Assembly (NCBI RefSeq): GCF_024105655.1
Contig: NZ_JAAAMH010000003.1
Location: 222,473 to 286,472, forward strand
From: Aliihoeflea sp. 40Bstr573
GTDB taxonomy: Bacteria; Pseudomonadota; Alphaproteobacteria; Rhizobiales; Rhizobiaceae
Direction of reading: 5' to 3'
Length of the DNA stretch: 64,000 nt
Position 1 is the first letter of the stretch, and each line of letters opens with the position of its first letter. The notes beneath the pieces were generated by a model, which had not been told where the DNA came from, searched no databases, and worked only from the letters and a program-made list of their open reading frames with translations. Position numbers and translations under genes: made by a program. This document shows positions 28,001-36,590 of the stretch, piece after piece.

Positions 28001-28813
28001 CTACTTCTTCTTTCCCGCCTTCTCGCTGGCGATGCTCTTCTTCAGGGCGTCCATGATGGAGACGACGTTGGACGGCGTTTCGGGTTCGGGCTCACTCCTG
28101 GTCTTTGCCAGCGTCGGCTTCTTCCTTTTCTTTTTCGCCGCGATGATCTTGAGGAGCCTGTCCTGCACGGGGTCCTGGACGAGCTTGGGATCCCACTTCG
28201 TGGAGCGTTCGTCGATCAGGGACTTCACCAGCTTCATCAGCTTCGCATCGGGCTTGTCCTTCTCGATTTCGGAGAAGTAGTCGGTCTCTTCGCGCACCTC
28301 GTCGCCATAGCGAAGCGTCCACAGGACGATGCCCTTGCCGCGTGGCTCCAGCATCACGGCGCGCTCGCGTCGATAAAGGACGACGCGGGAGATGCCGACC
28401 TTCTTCGTCGCGCGCATGGCGTCGCGGATGACGGCGAAAGCTTCCTCGCCGACCTTGTCGTCGGGGGCGATGTAATGCGGCTTGTCGAGCCAGATCCAGC
28501 CGATGGAATCGGCAGGCACGAACTGCTCGATGTCGATGGTGCGCGTGCTTTCCAGAGCGACGGCGTCCAGTTCGTCGTCGTCGAGCATGACGTGGTTGTC
28601 CTCGCCGACCTCGTAGCCCTTGATCTCGTCGTTCTCGCCGAGGGGCTTGCCGGTCACCGCATCGACATAGCGGCTTTCGATGCGGTTGCCGGTCTTGGCA
28701 TTGATCGTGTGGAAGCGAACCTTGTTGTTGGCCGTGGTCGCGGGCGTCATGGAAATCGGGCACGTCACCAGCGACAGCTTCAGATAGCCCTTCCAGAACC
28801 ACCGCGGCGCCAT
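28001..28813 (-). CDS. ku: Second Ku protein
   Basis: A diverged Ku of 270 residues from ATG 28813 with GAGG 7 bases upstream. It begins MAPRWFWKGYLKLSLVTCPI and carries the Ku core (RFHTINAKTGNRIESRYVDA, WLDKPHYIAPDDKVGEEAFA, MLEPRGKGIVLWTLRYGDEV). The C-terminal tail again is Lys-rich. It differs clearly from the first Ku, so the two may form a heterodimer, as described for paralogous rhizobial Ku proteins; here that is inference. It is cotranscribed with a small upstream gene four bases away. Confidence 0.95.
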   Translation of the reverse strand: MAPRWFWKGYLKLSLVTCPISMTPATTANNKVRFHTINAKTGNRIESRYVDAVTGKPLGENDEIKGYEVGEDNHVMLDDDELDAVALESTRTIDIEQFVPADSIGWIWLDKPHYIAPDDKVGEEAFAVIRDAMRATKKVGISRVVLYRRERAVMLEPRGKGIVLWTLRYGDEVREETDYFSEIEKDKPDAKLMKLVKSLIDERSTKWDPKLVQDPVQDRLLKIIAAKKKRKKPTLAKTRSEPEPETPSNVVSIMDALKKSIASEKAGKKK

Positions 28814-28817
28814 GGTC

Positions 28818-29129
28818 CTACCTCGCCACGATCTCGTGGAAGGAATCCTTGCGGCCCGGAACCTCTTCGGACACCACGAGCGCGAGCTGCTTTTCCTCGA
28901 AGATCTTGAACCATTCGTCCCATTCGACGATCTCGCGCCCGCCAAGCGCCATTGCCGCATCGGCGCCGCGGTCCTGGTCTTGGTAGGAGGCCTGGTCGAA
29001 GACGATGGAGAGGACCGGATCGTCGCCGCCGACGGAGGGCGAGGCCTCGCTGATCGCCGGCGAGCCCATGCGGGCGGCGGCCCAGTCGCGGATTTCGTCG
29101 CGGTCGGTGAGGGTGCGTGTGTCTGCCAT
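28818..29129 (-). CDS. Small unknown protein in operon with ku
   Basis: A 103-residue acidic soluble protein starting at ATG 29129 with AGGAG 8 bases upstream, ending four bases before ku. It has no signal peptide or membrane helix. Notable segments are LTDRDEIRDWAAARMGSPAI, DDPVLSIVFDQASYQDQDRG and WDEWFKIFEEKQLALVVSEE. I recall no named family, though its first half (DRDEIRDWAAARMGSPA) resembles small rhizobial proteins found near ku genes. A link to end joining is suggested only by the operon. Confidence 0.8.
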   Translation of the reverse strand: MADTRTLTDRDEIRDWAAARMGSPAISEASPSVGGDDPVLSIVFDQASYQDQDRGADAAMALGGREIVEWDEWFKIFEEKQLALVVSEEVPGRKDSFHEIVAR

Positions 29130-29183
29130 TTCAGAAACTCCTGTTATACCCTCCAAACGTCGGGCGGGGTCAGGAGTTCCGGC

Positions 29184-30065
29184 TCAGGCCGCGCGTTCCT
29201 CGCTCTTGCGCTCGACCTGCTGCGCCAGCGGCTTCATGTCGATGTAGGCCTTGATCGGGCGATGGTCGGAGGCGATGCGCGCAAGCTCGGAATCGTGCAC
29301 TTCCAGCCTTGCGACGAGGTTTTCGGGCGTGCCGAAGATGCGGTCGAGCGCCAGCACCGGATAGCGCGCGGGAAAGCTCGGCAATGCCTCACTCGGCCCG
29401 AAAGAGGCGGGCAGGCGTCTCAGCGCCGAGCGTCGCCCGAGACGCCATTCATTCAGGTCACCCAGGATCAGCGTCGGCTTGGTGCCACATTCGGAAACTT
29501 CGGCGATCAGCGTCTCGATCTGGCGCTTGCGGGAGTGGCGAAGGAGGCCCAGATGCGCAGCGATGACGCGCAGGACACCGCCCTTGACCTCAAGGTCGAC
29601 GACGATCGCACCGCGCGGCTCGGCGCCGGGCAGCTTCAGCTTCTGGATGTCGCGTACCGCACCTTCGCGGTAGAGCAGCGCGTTGCCGTGCCAGCCATGG
29701 CCGGAAGCGTGGCTGGCGACGGGGACGTGCGTGAGGCCGAGCTTTTCCTCGATGTGGAGAAGGTCGAGCAGGCCGTCGCGGGTGCCAAACCGGCGGTCAG
29801 CTTCCTGAATGGCGACGATGTCGGCGCCCAATTCGTCGATGACGGCGGCGGTGCGCATCGGGTCGAAACGGCCATCCGTGCCGACGCATTTGTGGATGTT
29901 GTAGGAGGCGACCACCAGGTCCGCGCTGTCACGGGCGCCTTCGTGCCGTTCATAAACGGTCTGCGCCTCGCGCAGGCTGGCGATGAGGCGCGAATTTCTG
30001 ATCGTCTTGATCCTGCCGATGCGGCGCAAAGCCTTCATCACGTCATCCGGGGTTTTGTCGAGCAT
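29184..30065 (-). CDS. Endonuclease/exonuclease/phosphatase-family hydrolase
   Basis: EEP-superfamily metal hydrolase of about 293 residues. Motifs in order: VVASYNIHKCVGTDGRFDPM (about 53-72), DIVAIQEADRRFG with the metal-binding Glu, VIAAHLGLLRHSRKRQIETL, LILGDLNEW with the catalytic Asp/Asn pair, and ASDHRPIKAYIDM with the terminal DH. No signal peptide. The substrate may be DNA, a phospholipid or another phosphodiester. The frame begins at TTG 30092, with ATG choices at 30083 and 30065; the last has AGG 5 bases upstream. It is 79 bases downstream of a cardiolipin synthase-like gene on the same strand. Confidence 0.86.
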   Translation of the reverse strand: MLDKTPDDVMKALRRIGRIKTIRNSRLIASLREAQTVYERHEGARDSADLVVASYNIHKCVGTDGRFDPMRTAAVIDELGADIVAIQEADRRFGTRDGLLDLLHIEEKLGLTHVPVASHASGHGWHGNALLYREGAVRDIQKLKLPGAEPRGAIVVDLEVKGGVLRVIAAHLGLLRHSRKRQIETLIAEVSECGTKPTLILGDLNEWRLGRRSALRRLPASFGPSEALPSFPARYPVLALDRIFGTPENLVARLEVHDSELARIASDHRPIKAYIDMKPLAQQVERKSEERAA

Positions 30066-30144
30066 CGTGCCTGCTAACGCCATGACGGCCAATGCGTTGC
30101 AAATACGACGTTTCGAGAAGCGCTGGCGTCACGATCGGTTTATC

Positions 30145-31587
30145 TCACAGATAGGGCGAGGCCAGCCAGACGATCCGGTTGCGCAGGCGCTTGAAGAATG
30201 TCCGGCCGGTCAGCGTCGCCAGCGTCTCCTCCTGCCCGCCCTCGATCCGGCGCCTGAGATGTTCTTCGATCCCGGCGGCGAAGTCGCGGTCGAAAACCTC
30301 GACGTCGAACTCGAAGTTCAGCCGCAATGAACGCGTGTCCAGGTTGGATGAGCCGATCAGCGACCAGGTGCCGTCGATGGTCAAAAGCTTGGAATGATCG
30401 AACGGGCCGTCCGAGCGCCAGACACGGCAGCCGGGCCCGATTACCTGGTCGAGCTGCGACGTCATCGCATAGTCGACGAGGCGCAAATTGTTGGCCGCGG
30501 GAATGACGATGTCGACCTCGACGCCGCGCCGCGCGGCAGAGGCGAGCGCGCCCACGATCTGCAGATCCGGCAGAAAATAGGGTGAGGCGATCATGAGCCG
30601 ATGACGCGCGACGGCGGCTGCGCCCATCACCATCGCATGGGTAGCGTCGAGCCGCGTGTCGGGACCGGAAAAGATCACGCGGGCGATGGACGTGCCTGAA
30701 ACCTCGGGCGTCGCCGCGCGCCAGACCTGGCCGTCGAGCCGCTCCCTTGCGACGAAGAACCAGTCATCTGCAAAGACGGCGAAGAATTGCGAGACGACGG
30801 GGCCGGTGACGCGGAAATGGAGGTCGCGATGCGGCTCGCGGTTGTCGGCGGAGGTGACGAAGCCCTCGCGGATGTTCATGCCGCCGGTAAAGCCGACGCG
30901 CCCGTCGACGACCATGATCTTGCGGTGGTTGCGCAGGTTCGCATAGGGCAGGCGAAAGCCGATGATGTTGCCGAGGAAGAGGCGGTTCGGCACGCCGCCC
31001 TTACGAAGCTGCTCGCGGATCGAGGGGCGCGAATAGCGCGCGCCGACCGCGTCGATCAGCACCCGGACCTCGACCCCCCGCCGGCGCGCGCGCACCAGGG
31101 CGTCGGCGACCTTCCGCCCAGCCGCGTCATTGTCGAAGATGTAGCTCGACATGACGACGAAGCGCCTTGCAGCATCGATCTCGGCGATCATCGCCGGATA
31201 GGTTTCGTCTCCGCCATGCAGGGGTTTGATCTCGTTGCCGGCGGTCAGCCAGAACGGCGAGACGCGGTCTCCCAGCGTCTTGATCGCCTGGAAGCGAGGC
31301 TCGGCGTGGATCGCCTCGAAGGCCATGCCTGAATCGGCGGTGGCTGCGGCGTCGACCTCCTTCGTCGATTTCATCTTGCCGATCGTCTCGCGCCGGATGC
31401 GGTTGATACCGGCGATCGCGTAGATGACCGCGCCAAGGATCGGCGACAGCAAGATGATGCCGACCCAGCCGATCGCGGCGCGCACGTCGTCCTTGGTCAT
31501 CGCGGCATGGATCGCCGCCGGAATGCCGAAGGCGAGGCCGAGGACGAACAGGATGTAGGGCCAGTAGAGCTGGAGCGTTTCGTACAT
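30145..31587 (-). CDS. cls: Cardiolipin synthase-like phospholipase D
   Basis: Makes cardiolipin from phosphatidylglycerol if true to its family. 480 residues with two N-terminal membrane helices (YWPYILFVLGLAFGIPAAI, AIGWVGIILLSPILGAVIYA) in the cardiolipin synthase arrangement, then two HKD catalytic motifs, HRKIMVVDG at about 221 and HSKLLTIDG at about 398, each followed by GSSN/GGMN-type loops. ATG 31587 has AAAGG upstream. A second PLD-family gene starts 132 bases away in the opposite direction. Confidence 0.92.
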   Translation of the reverse strand: MYETLQLYWPYILFVLGLAFGIPAAIHAAMTKDDVRAAIGWVGIILLSPILGAVIYAIAGINRIRRETIGKMKSTKEVDAAATADSGMAFEAIHAEPRFQAIKTLGDRVSPFWLTAGNEIKPLHGGDETYPAMIAEIDAARRFVVMSSYIFDNDAAGRKVADALVRARRRGVEVRVLIDAVGARYSRPSIREQLRKGGVPNRLFLGNIIGFRLPYANLRNHRKIMVVDGRVGFTGGMNIREGFVTSADNREPHRDLHFRVTGPVVSQFFAVFADDWFFVARERLDGQVWRAATPEVSGTSIARVIFSGPDTRLDATHAMVMGAAAVARHRLMIASPYFLPDLQIVGALASAARRGVEVDIVIPAANNLRLVDYAMTSQLDQVIGPGCRVWRSDGPFDHSKLLTIDGTWSLIGSSNLDTRSLRLNFEFDVEVFDRDFAAGIEEHLRRRIEGGQEETLATLTGRTFFKRLRNRIVWLASPYL

Positions 31588-31718
31588 CGTTGCCTTTGGT
31601 CAGTTCCGACAAACGCCATAGCGCGCCAGTCGATCCATCGGTGGATCATGCCGCATTTCGCGCTGTCAACCGATGCCGCATGATGGCACAAGCGGGGAAG
31701 GGATGGCTCGGGGGTTCG

Positions 31719-32996
31719 ATGGACTGGCGGTTTGCACTCAAGATCGGCGGCTTTCTCGTCGCCACGGCGGCGCTCAGCCTGCTCGCGGTCAATCTCATGC
31801 CCGAGGACACGGACGTCAGACGGCCGGTGCCGCATGTCGTCGCGGTATCCGATCCGGCCTTCCTGCGCACGATGCATTCGGTCTTTGACGGCAACATCGC
31901 CGGCGGGCACGCGATCTCGACGCTGATCAATGGCGACGAGATCTTTCCGCCGATGCTGGAAGCGATCGCGGCCGCCGAAGTCAGCATCAACTTCGAGACC
32001 TACATCTACTGGTCAGGCGAAATCGCCCTGACTTTTGCCAATGCGCTCGCCGCCAAGGCGCGCGAGGGCGTGCCGGTGCGGGTGCTGGTCGATGCGGTCG
32101 GCAGCGTGCCCTTCGACGAAGACATCATCGCCGTCATGACCGACGCGGGCGTCGCCTTCGAGCGCTTCCGGCCGGTGCGCTGGTACACGCTCGACCGCGT
32201 CAACTACCGCACACACCGCAAGCTCCTGATCGTCGACGGGCGGATCGGCTTCACCGGGGGCGTCGGCGTCGGCGACGAGTGGCTGGGCGATGCGCGCAAC
32301 CCGGACGAATGGCGCGACAACCACTACAGGGTGGAAGGCCCGGTCGTGGCCGACATGCAGGGCGCCTTCGCGGAGAACTGGCTTGAGGCGACGGGCGAGA
32401 TTCTGCAAGGCAACGTCTTCTATCCCGAACTCGAACCGGCTGGCGAGGTTCTCGCGCAGCACGTGAAATCGTCGCCCAGTGGCGGCTCGAAATCCATGCA
32501 CCAGATGCTGCTGATGGCGATGGCGGGCGCGAGCGAGCATATCCGCATTTCGATGGCCTATTTCGTGCCGGACGACGTCTCGATCGCGCAGCTCGTCGAG
32601 GCGCGGGCGCGGGGCGTCGAGGTCGACATCATCGTGCCGAGCGCGCTGACGGACGTTCCGATCGTGCGCCACAGCTCGCGCCATTTCTGGGGCGATCTCC
32701 TGAAGGCCGGCGTGCGCATCCACGAGTACCAGCCGACCATGTACCACACGAAGGTGCTGATCATCGACCGGCACTGGTCGACCATCGGATCGACCAATCT
32801 GGACGAACGTTCCTTTCGGCTGAACGACGAGTCCAATCTCAACGTCTATGACGAGACCTTCGCCCGGTCGCAGATCGACGTCTTCGACGCCGATCTTGCG
32901 CTCAGCGACGAGGTGACGCTGGAGGAATGGCAAAATCGCGGGATGTGGGAAAAGACGAAGGACTGGGCGGCGAGCTGGTTCAGGACGCAGCTCTAG
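31719..32996 (+). CDS. Second cardiolipin synthase-like PLD-family protein
   Basis: 425 residues from ATG 31719 (GGGGG upstream), with one N-terminal membrane anchor (ALKIGGFLVATAALSLLAVN) and two HKD motifs, HRKLLIVDG at about 166 and HTKVLIIDR at about 343. The first HKD is followed by IGFTGGVGVGDEWLG, typical of the ClsB-like branch. It lacks the second N-terminal helix of classical Cls. A longer start at 31680 is possible. It diverges from the other PLD gene, so the two may share a promoter region. Confidence 0.9.
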   Translation: MDWRFALKIGGFLVATAALSLLAVNLMPEDTDVRRPVPHVVAVSDPAFLRTMHSVFDGNIAGGHAISTLINGDEIFPPMLEAIAAAEVSINFETYIYWSGEIALTFANALAAKAREGVPVRVLVDAVGSVPFDEDIIAVMTDAGVAFERFRPVRWYTLDRVNYRTHRKLLIVDGRIGFTGGVGVGDEWLGDARNPDEWRDNHYRVEGPVVADMQGAFAENWLEATGEILQGNVFYPELEPAGEVLAQHVKSSPSGGSKSMHQMLLMAMAGASEHIRISMAYFVPDDVSIAQLVEARARGVEVDIIVPSALTDVPIVRHSSRHFWGDLLKAGVRIHEYQPTMYHTKVLIIDRHWSTIGSTNLDERSFRLNDESNLNVYDETFARSQIDVFDADLALSDEVTLEEWQNRGMWEKTKDWAASWFRTQL

Positions 32997-33006
32997 CCGC
33001 GGCGAT

Positions 33007-34071
33007 CTACCGGCCCCAGGTCTCTCCCAGCACGCGCAGCCAGTTGCCGAAGCACAGCTTCTCGATATCGGTCTCGTCGTAGCCATGCACGCGCATCGCG
33101 TCGACGAGCTTCGGCAGTCCCGCCGCATCGCCGAGCACCTGCGGCACCATCGCGCCGTCGAAATCCGAGCCGAGCCCGACCGAGTCGATGCCGGCCTTCT
33201 CGACCATGTGGTCGATTTGGCGCAGCATGATCTCGAAGGGCGTGTCGGGGCGCATGCGACCATCGGTTCGCAGGAACGCGGTGGCGTAATTGAGGCCAGC
33301 GATGCCCTTCGTCTCGCCGACCGCCTTCAACTGCTCGTCGGTCAGATTGCGGGCGTGGGGCGTCACGGCATGGGCGTTGGAATGCGAGGCGATAAGCGGC
33401 GCGTCGGTCAGGCCGGCGACATCCCAAAAGCCCTTCTCGGTGATGTGCGACAGATCGAAGGCGATGCGCAGCGCGTTGCAGCGGCGCACGAGTTCGCGGC
33501 CGAGATCGGTCAGGCCCGGTCCGGTATCGGGCGTTGAGGGAAAGCGGAAGGGGACGCCGTGCCCGAAGATGTTCGGCCGGCTCCAGACGGGACCGAGCGA
33601 GCGCAGGCCGGCCTGGTGGAGAACGTCGAGATTGTTGAAATCCGGGTCGATCGCCTCGGCGCCCTCGATGTGAAGCACTGCCGCAAGATTGCCGGGCTTT
33701 GCGGTTGCGGCGATCTCGCCTGCCGTGCGGCAGACCTTCAGCCGGCCTTCGGACGCCGCCTCGATGCGGAAGAGCAGCGCGGCCATCGCCATCGTCTCGG
33801 CCAGCGCCGCGTCGGTCGTGCAGCGGTCGGGCAGCGGCGCGTCGTATTTCGGCTGGCTCATGATCGCCTCGACATCAGCTCCCTTGCCGGGCGAGGGGAT
33901 GAAGATCGCGAACAACCCGGCGCGCAGGCCGCCTTCCATCGCGCGCGGCAGATCGATATGGCCGCCGGCGCCGCCGTTCAGGAAATCGGCCACCGGGTCG
34001 GCGCTCTTGCTCAGGTGAAGCCGCAGCAGCGTGTCGTTGTGGCCGTCGAAGATGGGGGGCGGTGTCTGCAT
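33007..34071 (-). CDS. M19-family membrane-type dipeptidase
   Basis: Zinc dipeptidase of the renal dipeptidase family, 354 residues from ATG 34071. Zinc-binding motifs are in place: FDGHNDTLLR with HxD at 11-13, VLHIEGAEAIDPDF with the bridging Glu, and IASHSNAHAVTPHARNLTDE with two His; GLGSDFDGAMVPQVLGD matches the C-terminal Asp motif. No signal peptide, so it is cytoplasmic. The upstream frame to 34335 was rejected as unlike the family. Divergent from the EamA transporter. Confidence 0.93.
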   Translation of the reverse strand: MQTPPPIFDGHNDTLLRLHLSKSADPVADFLNGGAGGHIDLPRAMEGGLRAGLFAIFIPSPGKGADVEAIMSQPKYDAPLPDRCTTDAALAETMAMAALLFRIEAASEGRLKVCRTAGEIAATAKPGNLAAVLHIEGAEAIDPDFNNLDVLHQAGLRSLGPVWSRPNIFGHGVPFRFPSTPDTGPGLTDLGRELVRRCNALRIAFDLSHITEKGFWDVAGLTDAPLIASHSNAHAVTPHARNLTDEQLKAVGETKGIAGLNYATAFLRTDGRMRPDTPFEIMLRQIDHMVEKAGIDSVGLGSDFDGAMVPQVLGDAAGLPKLVDAMRVHGYDETDIEKLCFGNWLRVLGETWGR

Positions 34072-34231
34072 CAGGAATCGATTCGCCTTTCCGCCGCAAG
34101 TCGTTGGAATTTCAGTAAAGCATATCCGTCCCGAGGCAATCGGGACATTGCCGCCTGGACTAGGGGCGCGGCGCGAATTGGGCCAAGCGCGCCGATTGTC
34201 CTTTTCCTTCGCCGGCGATAGTGCGGGGGCC

Positions 34232-35074
34232 ATGAGCCTCACCGTCATCGCCATCGTTCTCGCCTCCGCCTTGATGCATGCGGGCTGGAACGCCGTGCTG
34301 CGTTTCCGCGGCGACCGCATCGCGCTCATGACCATGCTCGCGGCGATGAGCGCGCTGATCGCGCTGCCGGGTCTGTTCTTCGTCGACTTTCCCCGCGCCG
34401 AGGCCTGGCCGTGGCTGGCGCTCTCCGTCTGCCTCCATCTTGGCTACAACGTCTTCCTCGCCAATGCCTATGCGCATGGCGAACTCGGACAGATCTATCC
34501 GCTGGCGCGCGGTTCGGCGCCGATGCTGACGCTGGCCGCCAGCATCCTCGTCCTCGGCGAGAACCTGACGCCCTTTGCGACGATGGGCATCGTCGTGCTC
34601 GGGCTCGGCATCGTGACGTTGTCGCTCGACGGCGGCGTGAAGGCGTTGCGAACTTCGCCGCGCGGGCTCGGCTTCGCGCTGATCACCGCCGTCTTCATCA
34701 CCGGCTATACGCTTTCGGACGGCGTCGGCGCGCGGGCGGCGGGCGATCCGCACGCCTATGTCTTGTGGCTCTTCGTCCTAGACGGCATCCCGCTGATGGC
34801 CTGGGCCTTCTGGCGGCAGGGCAAGGCGACCGGGCGGATGATTGCGCAGAACTGGAAAGCGGGCTTCATCGCCGGCGCGCTGTCGCTCGGCGCCTACTGG
34901 ATCGCGATCTGGGGCTTTACCGTCGCGCCGATCGCGCTGGTGGCGGCGCTGCGCGAGACGAGCGTCGTCTTCGCGGTCATCATCGGCGTCTTGTTCCTCG
35001 GCGAGAAGATCAAGGCGCAGCGTGTTCTCGCCATCCTCATCGTCATCGCCGGCCTCGTACTGATGCGCCTATAG
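34232..35074 (+). CDS. EamA/DMT-family transporter
   Basis: A 280-residue integral membrane protein with ten predicted helices in two repeated EamA halves: for example GELGQIYPLARGSAPMLTLA near the end of the first half and IALVAALRETSVVFAVIIGV near the end of the second. Such carriers export or exchange small metabolites; the substrate is unknown. It ends three bases before a bidirectional terminator. Confidence 0.9.
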   Translation: MSLTVIAIVLASALMHAGWNAVLRFRGDRIALMTMLAAMSALIALPGLFFVDFPRAEAWPWLALSVCLHLGYNVFLANAYAHGELGQIYPLARGSAPMLTLAASILVLGENLTPFATMGIVVLGLGIVTLSLDGGVKALRTSPRGLGFALITAVFITGYTLSDGVGARAAGDPHAYVLWLFVLDGIPLMAWAFWRQGKATGRMIAQNWKAGFIAGALSLGAYWIAIWGFTVAPIALVAALRETSVVFAVIIGVLFLGEKIKAQRVLAILIVIAGLVLMRL

Positions 35075-35076
35075 AA

Positions 35077-35100
35077 AAAGGGCGGCTTTCGCCGCCCTTT
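35077..35100. terminator. Bidirectional intrinsic terminator between EamA gene and metQ
   Basis: Perfect 10-bp stem AAAGGGCGGC / GCCGCCCTTT with a TTTC loop, A-rich on the left and T-ending on the right, placed in the 34-base gap between two convergent genes. It can stop transcription from both sides. Confidence 0.92.
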
Positions 35101-35108
35101 CCAAGGAT

Positions 35109-35888
35109 TTACCAGGCCGTGAGAACCGAGCCCTCGAAGGTCTCATCGACGAAAGCCTTGACCTCGTCATTTTGGTAGGCGGCGATCAGCTTGGCGACCC
35201 AATCGGCATCCTTGTCGGCAGTATTGACCGCGATCAGATTGACGTAGGGCGCCTTGGCGCCTTCCTTCAGGATCGGGTCGTTGGCCGGATCGAGGCCGGC
35301 TTCCAGCGCGTAGTTGGTGTTGATCGCAGACGCGTCCGTGTCGGCGAGCGAGCGGGGAAGCTGGGCGGCGTCGAGCTCGACGAAGTTGAAGTTCTTCGGG
35401 TTCTCCGTGATGTCCGCGATGGTGACGTTCAGACCCTTTTCCGGGTCGAGCGTGATCGCACCGCTATCGGCGATGACGAGAAGCGCGCGGCCGCCATTGG
35501 TCGGGTCGTTCGGAATGCCGATCGTCGCGCCGTCCGGCAGGGCCTCGAAGCTCTCGTGCTTTTCCGAATAGATGCCCATTGGGAAGTTGACCGTGTAGGC
35601 GACGTCGACGATGTCGAAGCCGCGGTCGCGGACCTGGTTGTCGAGATAGGGCTTGTGCTGGAACGAGTTGGCCTGGAGTTCGCCGTCGTTCAGCGCCTGG
35701 TTCGGCACGACATAGTCGGAGAATTCGAGGATCTCAATCTCGAGGCCGTCCTCTGCGGCGATCTCCTTCACCTTCTCCATGATCTGCGCGTGTGGTCCGG
35801 GCGTGACGCCGACCTTGATCTCCTGCGCGAAGGCGGAGCCGGCAAGGAGGGCGGCGAGCGCGGTGCCGAGGGCGAGTTTTTTCAACAT
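35109..35888 (-). CDS. metQ: Methionine ABC transporter substrate-binding protein MetQ
   Basis: Periplasmic methionine-binding protein, 259 residues from ATG 35888, with GGAG ten bases upstream (a TTG at 35894 is the alternative). Signal peptide MLKKLALGTALAALLAGSAF, then EIKVGVTPGPHAQIMEKVKE, the NlpA/MetQ start, NDGELQANSFQHKPYLDNQV, IGIPNDPTNGGRALLVI and INTNYALEAGLDPANDPI. There is no lipobox Cys, so the protein is probably soluble in the periplasm. Last gene of metNIQ. Confidence 0.96.
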   Translation of the reverse strand: MLKKLALGTALAALLAGSAFAQEIKVGVTPGPHAQIMEKVKEIAAEDGLEIEILEFSDYVVPNQALNDGELQANSFQHKPYLDNQVRDRGFDIVDVAYTVNFPMGIYSEKHESFEALPDGATIGIPNDPTNGGRALLVIADSGAITLDPEKGLNVTIADITENPKNFNFVELDAAQLPRSLADTDASAINTNYALEAGLDPANDPILKEGAKAPYVNLIAVNTADKDADWVAKLIAAYQNDEVKAFVDETFEGSVLTAW

Positions 35889-35924
35889 TTTCAAGTGTCT
35901 CCGTTTGGGATCAGGGAAAAGAGT

Positions 35925-36590
35925 TCAGCGCGGGCGGGCGCGCTTGTCGAAATGACGGGCGAGGCGGTCGCCGGCCGATTGCACGATCTGCACCATGACG
36001 ATCAGCACCACCACGACCGCGAGCATCACGTCCGGCATGAAGCGCTGGTAGCCATAGCGGATGCCAAGGTCGCCGAGGCCCCCACCGCCGACCGCGCCGA
36101 CCATGGCCGAATAGCCGATGAGGCTGACGATGGTCAGCGTCAGTGCAAGCGTGATGCCGGGGCGGGCCTCGGCGAGCAGCACCTTCCAGACGATCTGAAA
36201 CGGCGAGGCGCCCATGGCGCGCGCCGTTTCGATCAGGCCCGGGTCCACCTCGCGGATCGCCGATTCCACCAGCCGCGCTACGAAGGGGATCGTCGCGATC
36301 GTGAGCGGCACGATGGCCGCCGTGGTGCCGATCGACGTTCCCGCGACAAGCCGGGTGAAGGGGATGATCGCGACGACAAGGATGATGAAGGGCGTCGAGC
36401 GCGTAGCGTTGACGATAGCGCCAAGGACGCGGTTCGTCATCGGCGCATGGAAGAGTTCGCCGCGCGCCGACGTGGCAAGGAAGACGCCGAGCGGGATTCC
36501 GATCAGCGATCCGATGAGCGCCGCGACCGAGACCATGTGCAGCGTCTGTCCGGTGGCGCGGAGGATGAGCCAGGCGATATCAGGCGACAT
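35925..36590 (-). CDS. metI: Methionine ABC transporter permease MetI
   Basis: Permease of 221 residues from ATG 36590, with five membrane segments and conserved stretches [40 protein letters not shown], and the EAA loop [20 protein letters not shown]. The start overlaps the metN end by 11 bases, showing coupling. Confidence 0.95.
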   Translation of the reverse strand: MSPDIAWLILRATGQTLHMVSVAALIGSLIGIPLGVFLATSARGELFHAPMTNRVLGAIVNATRSTPFIILVVAIIPFTRLVAGTSIGTTAAIVPLTIATIPFVARLVESAIREVDPGLIETARAMGASPFQIVWKVLLAEARPGITLALTLTIVSLIGYSAMVGAVGGGGLGDLGIRYGYQRFMPDVMLAVVVVLIVMVQIVQSAGDRLARHFDKRARPR

